From: UBA4738 sp002413305 | Lineage (GTDB): Bacteria; Actinomycetota; UBA4738 | DNA: 12,519 nucleotides | NCBI GenBank assembly: GCA_036847185.1 | Contig: DAIUAM010000063.1 | Location: 1 to 12,519 of the forward strand | Direction: 5' to 3' | Shown here: positions 6,291 to 12,519 of the stretch, one piece after another | Layout of the letters: the number at the start of each line of letters is the position of its first letter | Position numbering within the stretch: the stretch's first letter is position 1 | The notes under the pieces: model-generated | The model's input: only the letters and a program-made list of their open reading frames with translations | The model's database searches: none | Told to the model about the DNA's origin: nothing | Translations under genes and position numbers: made by a program

Positions 6291-6411
6291 GGGCCCGAGT
6301 CTACCCGGCGGCTGGCGGCTCCTGGAGGACTGGTTGCAGACACGCGGTCGTCCTCCGGCCCGTCGATCTCCTTCGAGCGGTACTCTGTCGGCCAACGTTC
6401 AGGGGGACGCA

Positions 6412-9400
6412 GTGGTCTGTTCGGCGTGCGGAACCGAGAATCCAGCGGGTCGGAAGTTCTGCGGCCGATGCGGTGCAACGCTCGCCAAGGTCTGCCCATC
6501 ATGTGGAAGCTCGAACGAGCCCGGGTTCGAGTTCTGCGGCGAGTGCGGCTCTGCCCTCGGGGGAGCCGTGACCCCGGCAGCCCATGCCGTCGCGGCTCCC
6601 GCTGCACCCCCAGCCGGAAGCGCGCCAGTGGCCGAGCACCGCTTGGTTTCGGTCCTCTTCGTCGATCTGGTCGGATTCACGACGTTGTCGGAATCTCGGG
6701 ACTCCGAGGAGGTCCGCGACTTGCTCTCCGGCTACTTCGATGCCTGTCGCACGGTGGTGGAGCGCTACGGCGGGATCATCGAGAAGTTCATCGGCGATGC
6801 GGTGATGGCGGTGTGGGGCACCCCGGTGGCGAACGAGGACGACGCGGAGCGATCCGTCCGGGCTGCACTCGACGTGGTCGAGGCGATCTCCGAACTGGGG
6901 ATCCAGGTCGGGGCATCTGGGCTCCAGGCGCGGGCCGGGGTGCTCACCGGGGAGGCCACGGTGAACCTGGGCGCTGCCGGCCAGGGGATGGTGGCAGGTG
7001 ATTTGGTGAACACGGCCTCCCGTATCCAGTCGGCCGCCGAGCCCGGTACCGTGCTGGTCGGGGAGGGCACCAAGCGGGCCACCGAGGGTGCCGTTGCCTA
7101 CGCTGACGCAGGCCTGCGCGAGTTGAAGGGCAAGGCCGAGCCGGTCCATCTCTACCGGGCGCTGCGGGTGACGGCCGGCCGGGGCGGCCTGATGAAGTCC
7201 GAGGGCCTGGAGCCCCCCTTCGTGGGCCGGGACCGCGAGCTGAGGGTGGTCAAGGACCTGTTCCACGCCTGTGTCGAGGAGGCCAAGGCCCACCTGGTCC
7301 AGGTCTCGGGCATCGCCGGGATCGGCAAGTCCCGGTTGGGCTGGGAGGTGTTCAAGTACCTGGACGGCCTGCAGCGGGTGTTCCTGTGGCACCGGGGACG
7401 GTGCCTGGCCTACGGGGAAGGGGTCACCTACTGGGCCCTGGCCGAGATGGTCCGGGGCCGGGCCGGGATCCTGGAGGGGGAGGACCGGTCCAGCGCCGCG
7501 ACCAAGCTGCACGCCACGGTGGAGCGCTACGTCTTGGACCCCGAGGACCGCCGGTTCGTCGAACCCCGCCTGGCCCACCTGCTGGGCCTGGAGGACCGGA
7601 CCGCCCCCGACAAGGCCGACCTGTTCGCCGGGTGGCGGCTGTTCTTCGAGCGCCTGGCCTCCTCCGACCCGGTGTTCATGCTGTTCGAGGATCTGCAGTG
7701 GGCGGATCCGTCCTTGGTGGAGTTCATCGACCACCTCCTGGAGTGGTCCAGAAGTTTCCCCATCTTCGTGGTGACCTTGTCCCGACCGGGCGCGGGCATA
7801 TCCCTGGCCGGCGCGAAACGCAACGCCACCTCGATCTACCTGGAACCACTTCCCGCTGAAGCCATGGAGCAGCTGCTGATCGGGCTGGTCCCGGGGCTGC
7901 CATCCGAGGTCACGAAGAGGATCCTGGACCGGGCGGAAGGGGTCCCCCTGTACGCGGTGGAGACCGTGCGGATGCTTCTCGACCGAGGGGTGCTGGTCCA
8001 GGACGGAGCGGTGTACCGACCGTCGGGGCCGATCAAGGACCTGGAGGTCCCCGAGACCCTGCACGCCGTGATCGCCGCCCGCCTCGACGGGCTGGGGGCC
8101 GAAGAACGCCGCCTCGTCCAGAATGCATCGGTCCTCGGCAAGACCTTCACCCGGCAGGCCCTGGTCGCTCTTTCGGGTCTGTCCGAGCGAGAACTCGAGC
8201 CACTGCTCGCCTCCCTGGTGGCCAAGGAGGTCTTCTCCGTCCAGACAGACCCCCGCTCTCCGGAGCGAGGGCAATACGGGTTCCTGCAGGACCTGGTGCG
8301 CACCGTGGCATACGAGACGCTGGCCAAGCGCGATCGCAAGACCAAGCACATCCAGGCCGCCACCTTCCTCGAGCAGGCCTGGGGGCAGGAGGAGGAGGAG
8401 ATCGTCGAGGTGGCAGCCTCCCACTATCTGGAGGCCTACCGTCTGGCCCCGGAGGACACCGACGCCGGGGGCATCAAGGAACGGGCACGGCGGATGCTCG
8501 CCCGCGCAGGCGAGCGGGCGGCGTCCCTCGCGGCGGCCGAGGCGGCCCAGACATACTTCCGCCAGGCAGCCGAGCTCACCGAATCCGCGCTGGAGCGGGC
8601 CGAGCTCATCGAACGAAGTGGCCAGATGGCATCCACGCTGGGGCACGCCGAACATGCTGTCGCCCTCTTCGAGGAGGCCACCCGCCTGTTCGAGGCCGGC
8701 GGGCAAACCCATCAGGCGGCGAGGGTCCAGGCCCGGTTGGCCGGAGTGGAGTTCCTTCAGGGCCGCACGGAACAAGCTGCGCAGCGTTTGACGAGGGCCC
8801 ACGCCGTGCTCTCCGGGGAGGAGCCGGATCCCGATCTCGCCATGGTCGCCGGCCAGCTCGGGCGGTTTCTGGCCCTTGCGGGACGCTCCGATGAAGCGAT
8901 CCCTTTGCTCGAGGAGGCACTCGAGCTCGCCGAACAGCTCGAACTCCCAGAGGTGTACTCTCACGCGCTCAGCAGCAGGGCAGTCGGACTCGAGAAGCTT
9001 GGCCGTCTTGACGAAGCCGAAACGCTGCTCCGCCGTGCTCTGGAAGTTGCGCTGGAAAATGGTTTCGCGGACGCGGCCCAGCGCGCCTACCGCAACCTGT
9101 CGGTAGCCTTATACAGCCTGGACCGGTTCGCTGAGACGCTCGAGATGGCTGAACAGGGCCTGGCGTACGCCCGCCGGGGTGGCGATCGCGTTTCGGAACT
9201 GTCCTGGTTGGGTTCCGTCGTCGACCTTCTGGTCAGGATGGGACGGTGGGACGAGGCCCTGGCCCGGGCCGAGGAACTTGAGGGCTTCGTGGAGCTCGCG
9301 TCTGTCCAGTGGGCCGCTGCAGGGTTCCTGGCGCCCGCCCCCGTCTACCTACGCCGCGGGCTTCACGAGCAGACTCGGGAGCTCCTTCAGCGGTTCGTTG

Positions 9401-9960
9401 ACCAGGAGGCCTCGGAGAATCTCGAACTTCGGAGCGGCTACGGCACGTTGACAGCGGAGCTGATGCTGGCAGAGGGGAGGCCCGGAGAAGCGATGGCCGC
9501 TGCCGAGGAGGTAGTAGCAGCCCGCCAGGAGCTCGGCCTCACCCATCCGGCTGTGAAGTTCGGCCTCGTCCTTGCCGTGGAGGCCGCCCTCGACCTGGAT
9601 GACACGGCAAAGGCCGAAGAGTTCCTCGGCATCGTGCAGGGTGCCAGACCCGGACAAGTCACACCGATTCTGCGCGCTCAGACAGCAAGGCTCGCCGCTC
9701 GACTTGCGGCCCGACGTGGCGACCCGGAGAGCGCGGAGTCAGGCTTCCTCGCCGCAGAGCAAGGTTTCCGTCGCATCGGAGTGCCATTCGAGCTCGCCGT
9801 GGCGCTCCTCGAGCACGGAGAGTGGCTCGTGTCGCAGGGGCGGCCCGGTGAGGCCGTGCCATTCTTGGACGAGGGACGGGCAATCTTCGAGGGCCTGCAA
9901 GCCAAGCCCTGGCTGGGGCGCCTCGGTCGCGTTTCGGGCATGGAAGGCGTTCCGGCCTGA
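6412..9960 (+). CDS. Zinc-ribbon / class III adenylate cyclase / AAA ATPase / TPR signalling protein
   Basis: A 1182-residue cytoplasmic multidomain protein. Two N-terminal zinc ribbons (C3, C6, C17, C20 and C28, C31, C42, C45) and an Ala/Pro linker lead to a class III cyclase domain at about 76-253. Metal aspartates are D85 (LFVDLVGFT) and D129 (KFIGDAVMAVWG), with K125 for the base and N200/R204 (VNTASR) for the transition state. The second base-reading position, seven before N200, is M193 rather than the usual Asp. An AAA/STAND-type ATPase follows: FVGRDREL at 270, Walker A GIAGIGKS at 300-307, Walker B FMLFEDLQWAD around 422-432. From about 660 to the end come helical TPR-like repeats; no LuxR HTH ends it. 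Probable role: making cAMP in response to a ligand or partner sensed by the ATPase/TPR part. GTG 6412 is chosen because AGGGGGA lies 4 nt upstream and the zinc ribbon starts there. Flanked by the direct repeats. Confidence 0.85.
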   Translation: MVCSACGTENPAGRKFCGRCGATLAKVCPSCGSSNEPGFEFCGECGSALGGAVTPAAHAVAAPAAPPAGSAPVAEHRLVSVLFVDLVGFTTLSESRDSEEVRDLLSGYFDACRTVVERYGGIIEKFIGDAVMAVWGTPVANEDDAERSVRAALDVVEAISELGIQVGASGLQARAGVLTGEATVNLGAAGQGMVAGDLVNTASRIQSAAEPGTVLVGEGTKRATEGAVAYADAGLRELKGKAEPVHLYRALRVTAGRGGLMKSEGLEPPFVGRDRELRVVKDLFHACVEEAKAHLVQVSGIAGIGKSRLGWEVFKYLDGLQRVFLWHRGRCLAYGEGVTYWALAEMVRGRAGILEGEDRSSAATKLHATVERYVLDPEDRRFVEPRLAHLLGLEDRTAPDKADLFAGWRLFFERLASSDPVFMLFEDLQWADPSLVEFIDHLLEWSRSFPIFVVTLSRPGAGISLAGAKRNATSIYLEPLPAEAMEQLLIGLVPGLPSEVTKRILDRAEGVPLYAVETVRMLLDRGVLVQDGAVYRPSGPIKDLEVPETLHAVIAARLDGLGAEERRLVQNASVLGKTFTRQALVALSGLSERELEPLLASLVAKEVFSVQTDPRSPERGQYGFLQDLVRTVAYETLAKRDRKTKHIQAATFLEQAWGQEEEEIVEVAASHYLEAYRLAPEDTDAGGIKERARRMLARAGERAASLAAAEAAQTYFRQAAELTESALERAELIERSGQMASTLGHAEHAVALFEEATRLFEAGGQTHQAARVQARLAGVEFLQGRTEQAAQRLTRAHAVLSGEEPDPDLAMVAGQLGRFLALAGRSDEAIPLLEEALELAEQLELPEVYSHALSSRAVGLEKLGRLDEAETLLRRALEVALENGFADAAQRAYRNLSVALYSLDRFAETLEMAEQGLAYARRGGDRVSELSWLGSVVDLLVRMGRWDEALARAEELEGFVELASVQWAAAGFLAPAPVYLRRGLHEQTRELLQRFVDQEASENLELRSGYGTLTAELMLAEGRPGEAMAAAEEVVAARQELGLTHPAVKFGLVLAVEAALDLDDTAKAEEFLGIVQGARPGQVTPILRAQTARLAARLAARRGDPESAESGFLAAEQGFRRIGVPFELAVALLEHGEWLVSQGRPGEAVPFLDEGRAIFEGLQAKPWLGRLGRVSGMEGVPA

Positions 9961-9972
9961 ACCATCGGATCC

Positions 9973-10314
9973 ATGCCTACCACCAACGATCCGGTGGGGG
10001 GTCAAGAAACCCGTCCGGTGGACCCCGGGATGTACCTCATTCACGAATGCGGCAATCGCGAGTGCGTGCGGGAGGACCATCTGAACCTGGCGGAGGAGCC
10101 GGAGCGCCTCCCGAGGCCGCCCAGGCGCCGGCCGGACATGGCCGGCGCGGCCAACCCCCGGGCCCGGCTCACCGGCGCCCAGGCCGAAGAGCTTCGCCGA
10201 CGCTACGCGGCCGGTCAGGGGACCCAGGAGGCGCTCGGGCGGGAGTACGGGATCACCAAGTCCGCGGTGTGCCGGATCGTGGCCGGGCAGCGCTACCGCG
10301 GGGACCTCGGGTGA
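9973..10314 (+). pseudogene. HNH endonuclease/HTH, copy B, N-terminally truncated
   Basis: From about 10015 the product is nearly identical to copy A: H24-x-C26-G-N28-x-x-C31-x4-H36 of the HNH core, the Arg/Pro linker and the complete HTH, ending at the same stop. The first 50-odd residues of copy A (GDGCSGWGG, LAWEL) are missing. The ATG at 9973 merely opens 14 unrelated codons, 12 bp after the cyclase-ATPase stop, with no ribosome binding site. The 113-residue ORF keeps the metal and HTH residues, so a residual DNA-binding product is imaginable, but the fold is incomplete. Amino-acid changes in the core (HQCGNR to HECGNR, RVEHL to REDHL) show that the two copies have diverged slightly. Confidence 0.65.
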
Positions 10315-10539
10315 TGAGGCGGTCGCCTCTTCCGGCCGGCCGTGGCGGTGGCCGACCGCGCCGCGCAAGCCCAGGGCTTGACAACGAACCTCGTGGTTAG
10401 AGGGCCGTTTGCGGGCCCGAATCTGAGCCACGCTTCGGCCCGTTGGCACTCTCTCGGGGCCTCTGACCTGCGGATCCGGATTCACGGAGCCTCCGGAGGC
10501 TCGTACGAATCGACCGAAAAATGTCGCGCCCGGGCTCAC
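10015..10539 (+). repeat. 525-bp direct repeat, copy B
   Basis: Second copy of 5766-6290, offset 4249, same orientation, including all hairpin blocks of the noncoding tail (16-bp palindrome at 10487-10502, GGGCC/GGCCC at 10402-10418). Its 30-nt variable patch lies at 10430-10459. Sequence identity resumes at CCTCTGACCTG (10460) and ends near 10539. Confidence 0.85.
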
Positions 10540-10555
10540 TGTGCCGCGGTTCTCG

Positions 10556-10736
10556 GGGTGGACACGCGGGTGGACGATGGCGCGACCCCGAATACCGGCC
10601 CCTGCCTGCGGATCCTTCGGAGGGCTGATCGGGGTTGACGTAGGGGTGGACTGGCCCAAGCAGCTCGGACAGGCCCAACGACCTGGGGGTTCGGGCCTAA
10701 TCACTCTCGGGTGGACTGGGGTGGACTGGGGTGGAC
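10556..10736 (+). repeat. Array of GGGTGGAC octamers (iteron-like)
   Basis: Six perfect GGGTGGAC octamers, all in the same orientation, begin at 10556, 10568, 10644, 10709, 10719 and 10729, plus one variant GGGTTGAC at 10632. They form clusters 76-77 bp apart (10556, 10632, 10709): two pairs with a 12-bp period, then a triplet with a 10-bp period. I found no GGGTGGAC elsewhere in the window. No gene is supported here. Possible roles are protein-binding iterons, a degenerate tandem repeat or a subterminal transposase-binding region of the neighbouring IS remnant; the triplet is also G-rich enough for a G-quadruplex. Confidence 0.6.
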
Positions 10737-10744
10737 AGGCGCGA

Positions 10745-11356
10745 ATCGAGGGCGGAGGCAGGGGCGCCTGTGGCGAGAGGAGGGACTGCAGGTCAGGTGG
10801 CCGAAGCGCCGCCGTCGCAAGGGCGCCAAGGCCCCCGGGCACCAGGCCGCCTCCCGCCCGAACCACACCTGGGCCATGGACTACCAGTTCGACGAGACCG
10901 CCGGAGGAAGGAGGCTGAAGATCCTGAACGTGACCGATGAGTTCACCCGGGAGGCCCTGGCCAGCCGGGTGGGGCGCTCCATCGACGCGGGCGACGGTGA
11001 AGGTCCTGGCCGAGCTGGTCCGCCGCCGCGGCGCACCCATCTACGTCCGGTGCGACAACGGCCCGGAGTTCATCTCCGAGGCCCTGAAGCGGTGGTGCCT
11101 GCGGTCGGGGGCCAGGACCTCGTTCATCGAGCCCGGGGCTCCCTGGCAGAATGCGTTCGTGGAGTCCTTCAACGGCCGGATGCGGGAGGAGCTGCTGAAC
11201 CTGGAGGTCTTCGACTCCCTGTTCGAGGCCAGGGTCCTGATCGAGGACTGGCGGGTGGAGTACAACGAGTTCCGTCCCCACCGATCGCTCCGGATGCTCA
11301 CCCCGTCGGAGTTCGTAGCACGGTGGAAGGAACAGAATGAACCCCGACTCTCATAG
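10745..11356 (+). pseudogene. IS3-family transposase OrfB, 5'-truncated and frameshifted
   Basis: Recognisable sequence starts at RLWREEGLQVRWPKRRRRK (end of the HTH_21-like part) and runs into the rve core: first Asp in HTWAMDYQFD (codon at 10879), second Asp in VRCDNGPEF (11054), Glu in NAFVESFNGRMREELL (11162). The last two lie 36 positions apart, the DD(35)E spacing of IS3 elements. FRPHRSL and LTPSEF close the protein. The frame changes by +1 near 10990-11000, between the first and second Asp (after VGRSIDA, resuming at ATVKVLAELV), which abolishes the enzyme. OrfA and the first part of OrfB are missing. The sequence after the stop, to about 11390, probably includes the IS right end, but no partner inverted repeat is in the window. 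Confidence 0.8.
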
Positions 11357-11416
11357 CGTCTGGACCGAAGCATGGGGCTCAGTCAGCTGCAGAGCTCCGC
11401 CCTGCCCCGGCGGGTG

Positions 11417-11457
11417 AGGAGGAAGACACGATGGGTTGGCTAAGCGGGGGCGGTTAG
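11417..11457 (+). promoter_or_regulatory. Shine-Dalgarno and 8-codon leader ORF abutting the SIR2 gene
   Basis: AGGAGG (11417-11422) is followed 8 nt later by an ATG at 11431 that reads MGWLSGGG and stops at TAG (11455-11457), directly before the GTG start of the SIR2-like gene and in the same frame. It may be a leader ORF giving translational coupling, or the original N-terminus cut by an amber mutation. The Shine-Dalgarno here is stronger than the GGGGGCGG before the GTG. Confidence 0.4.
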
Positions 11458-12465
11458 GTGCCTGACCAAGAGGAGACCGTCTACGTGCTCGGGGCTGGTG
11501 CCAATCAGCTGTTGCTCGATGACAATCGCATTCGGCCACCCATGGCGAGGAACCTATTCGAGGTGGCTGAAGCTCTGCAGAGGTTTTCAGGCAGTCGAGC
11601 GAATGAGTACTCATCTCTCTTCGCCTACATCGCTCAGTTCTGGCATCGCGAACGCGACTGGCTCACTCACAACTCGTTCGACTTGGAGGAGTGCCTTAGC
11701 CTCATCGATGATCAACTCAGAGAGGCCGAGGAGGGCCCATATCGGACGTACCTGGGACGCGCCCGCTTCCAACTGATTAGCCTGCTCGCCGGAACGCTCG
11801 CGGAGTATCGTTCTCACCCTCAAGGTTCTAGCTTCGAACCCTTCGCGTACCTCTGCGAGCTAATGAGGTGCGGTGTTGTAATCACATTCAACTACGATTG
11901 CTTGGTTGAGGGGTCTCTTCAGTCAAGCTTCGTGACTCGCCGACCGAGCCACCTCCCAACATGGCCTTCGTCTGTTATCGATGAAGCTCGCTCTCGTGTC
12001 GGCGACTGGACAGCCGACGAAATCAGTTGGTGGATGCGGGATGTCTTCCGGCTCGCCCACTACGGGATCGATTTCGACGACGTCCTCGTCCATTTTCCAG
12101 GACGACCTCTTGAGTTCATGCCGATGGATCTGTTCCGACCTCATATCCCAGCAGCCGCTCCCATATTGAAGATTCATGGTTCGTTGAACTGGTGGAGATG
12201 CGTCGCACGAGAGCCCCATTCAACCGACGCCAGTAGCTTCGACAGGCGAGACCGTTTGATACTTGCGCCCGAGTCTCATTGGAATTGGCACGGAGCCTCG
12301 GCTCCCACGGGTGGTGGGTGGGTCCTTGACCCGGTCGTCGTCCCCCCGACTGCAAGTAAGTCAGACATCCTTGACTTCCCTGTCTATCGGGCGTTGTTCC
12401 GGTCAATCTGGCATCGTGCCACTGAAGCACTGCACGAATGTTCAAGAGTCGTCCTAATCGGCTAG
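11458..12465 (+). CDS. SIR2-like domain protein (putative defence NADase)
   Basis: A 335-residue protein with the hallmarks of the bacterial SIR2_2-type fold: YVLGAGAN with glycine-rich NAD-binding loop G12-A-G-A-N16, TFNYD (F144-N145-Y146-D147), and ILKIHGSLNWWRC with the presumed catalytic H240. It ends in FPVYRALFRSIWHRATEAL and RVVLIG. Relatives are effectors of antiphage systems that deplete NAD+ on infection (SIR2 modules of Thoeris, DSR and pAgo systems); a link to a particular system cannot be made because the downstream gene is outside the window. The ORF stops (TAG) right after LIG, where relatives usually continue GYS-x-P, so the C-terminus looks clipped. Base composition is visibly less GC-rich than the neighbours, suggesting separate acquisition. 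GTG start at 11458; GGGGGCGG lies 4 nt upstream. Confidence 0.7.
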   Translation: MPDQEETVYVLGAGANQLLLDDNRIRPPMARNLFEVAEALQRFSGSRANEYSSLFAYIAQFWHRERDWLTHNSFDLEECLSLIDDQLREAEEGPYRTYLGRARFQLISLLAGTLAEYRSHPQGSSFEPFAYLCELMRCGVVITFNYDCLVEGSLQSSFVTRRPSHLPTWPSSVIDEARSRVGDWTADEISWWMRDVFRLAHYGIDFDDVLVHFPGRPLEFMPMDLFRPHIPAAAPILKIHGSLNWWRCVAREPHSTDASSFDRRDRLILAPESHWNWHGASAPTGGGWVLDPVVVPPTASKSDILDFPVYRALFRSIWHRATEALHECSRVVLIG

Positions 12466-12519
12466 GCCGAGTCCGTCAACGTGGTGTATGAGAACACCGC
12501 TTCATCCATCCCTTTGACC

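Noticed and set aside
4920..6395. 491-aa minus-strand open frame opposite chrB and the HNH gene
   Set aside because: Antisense shadow in high-GC sequence; no recognisable motif, whereas ChrB and HNH are clear on the other strand. The same applies to 9739-11040.
6499..8964. 821-aa open frame on the minus strand opposite the cyclase-ATPase gene
   Set aside because: Composition is a codon mirror of the plus-strand gene (His/Gln/Leu/Gly-rich, no domain). The plus-strand protein has clear cyclase, Walker and TPR motifs.
9976..10001. Terminator hairpin after the cyclase-ATPase gene (CCACC/GGTGG)
   Set aside because: Only a 5-bp core stem with an 8-nt loop and no T-run; too weak to call.
10556..10736. 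CRISPR array
   Set aside because: Repeats are only 8 bp, spacing is irregular at short range and no cas gene is present.
10980..11005. Programmed -1 frameshift of an IS3 element
   Set aside because: In IS3 elements the programmed shift joins OrfA to OrfB; this shift lies inside OrfB between the first and second catalytic Asp and has no slippery heptamer, so it is decay.

Overview
The window is very GC-rich and its recognisable proteins (ERCC4-domain protein, NYN-domain protein, zinc-ribbon adenylate cyclases, ChrB, SIR2-like protein) have the flavour of actinobacterial families. It most likely comes from a soil or environmental actinomycete. This is inferred from composition and protein style only; no rRNA or marker gene is present. 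The stretch is a mosaic accessory region: most genes are broken, and at least seven abrupt junctions between unrelated genes can be placed to within a few bases.

Left part (1-2720, mostly minus strand). The 5' part of an ERCC4-nuclease-domain gene runs off the left edge. It follows 7 bp after the stop of an IS-type DDE transposase that lacks its first 30 codons (559-1530). That transposase is spliced at 1530/1531 onto the decayed C-terminal part of a SAM-dependent methyltransferase. An apparently intact NYN-domain ribonuclease-like gene follows (2718-2077).

Middle part (2720-5050). A tRNA-Ser(CGA) gene on the plus strand is cut exactly at the 3' side of its anticodon loop. About 200 bp of element-like sequence follows, then a tyrosine-integrase catalytic domain without its N-terminus. 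The integrase is fused head to tail, out of frame, with a zinc-ribbon/class III cyclase gene that has lost everything after its cyclase domain. A second copy of the transposase, with the opposite truncation and orientation, lies at 4316-4819, followed by a strongly self-complementary segment (4842-4911).

Right part (5046-12519). A complete chrB-type chromate-resistance gene overlaps the start of a chrA transporter gene by ATGA. That chrA is frameshifted and stops after about 25 recognisable residues, where an HNH endonuclease/HTH gene begins. Most of this HNH gene and its hairpin-rich noncoding tail (5766-6290) is repeated at 10015-10539 with constant spacing. The two copies flank the largest gene of the window, a 1182-aa zinc-ribbon/adenylate cyclase/AAA ATPase/TPR signalling protein (6412-9960). 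Within the otherwise nearly identical repeat there is a 30-nt patch of equal length but unrelated sequence. Beyond the second copy lie an array of GGGTGGAC octamers, a frameshifted IS3-family transposase remnant, and a lower-GC SIR2-like gene of the type found in antiphage defence.

Functionally only ERCC4, NYN, chrB, the first HNH gene, the large cyclase-ATPase and perhaps the SIR2 gene look able to work. The rest records integration, IS insertion and recombination. I see no complete multi-gene system. The most unusual items are the HNH repeat with its variable patch, the severed tRNA-Ser next to the integrase, and the SIR2 gene bracketed by in-frame TAG codons.
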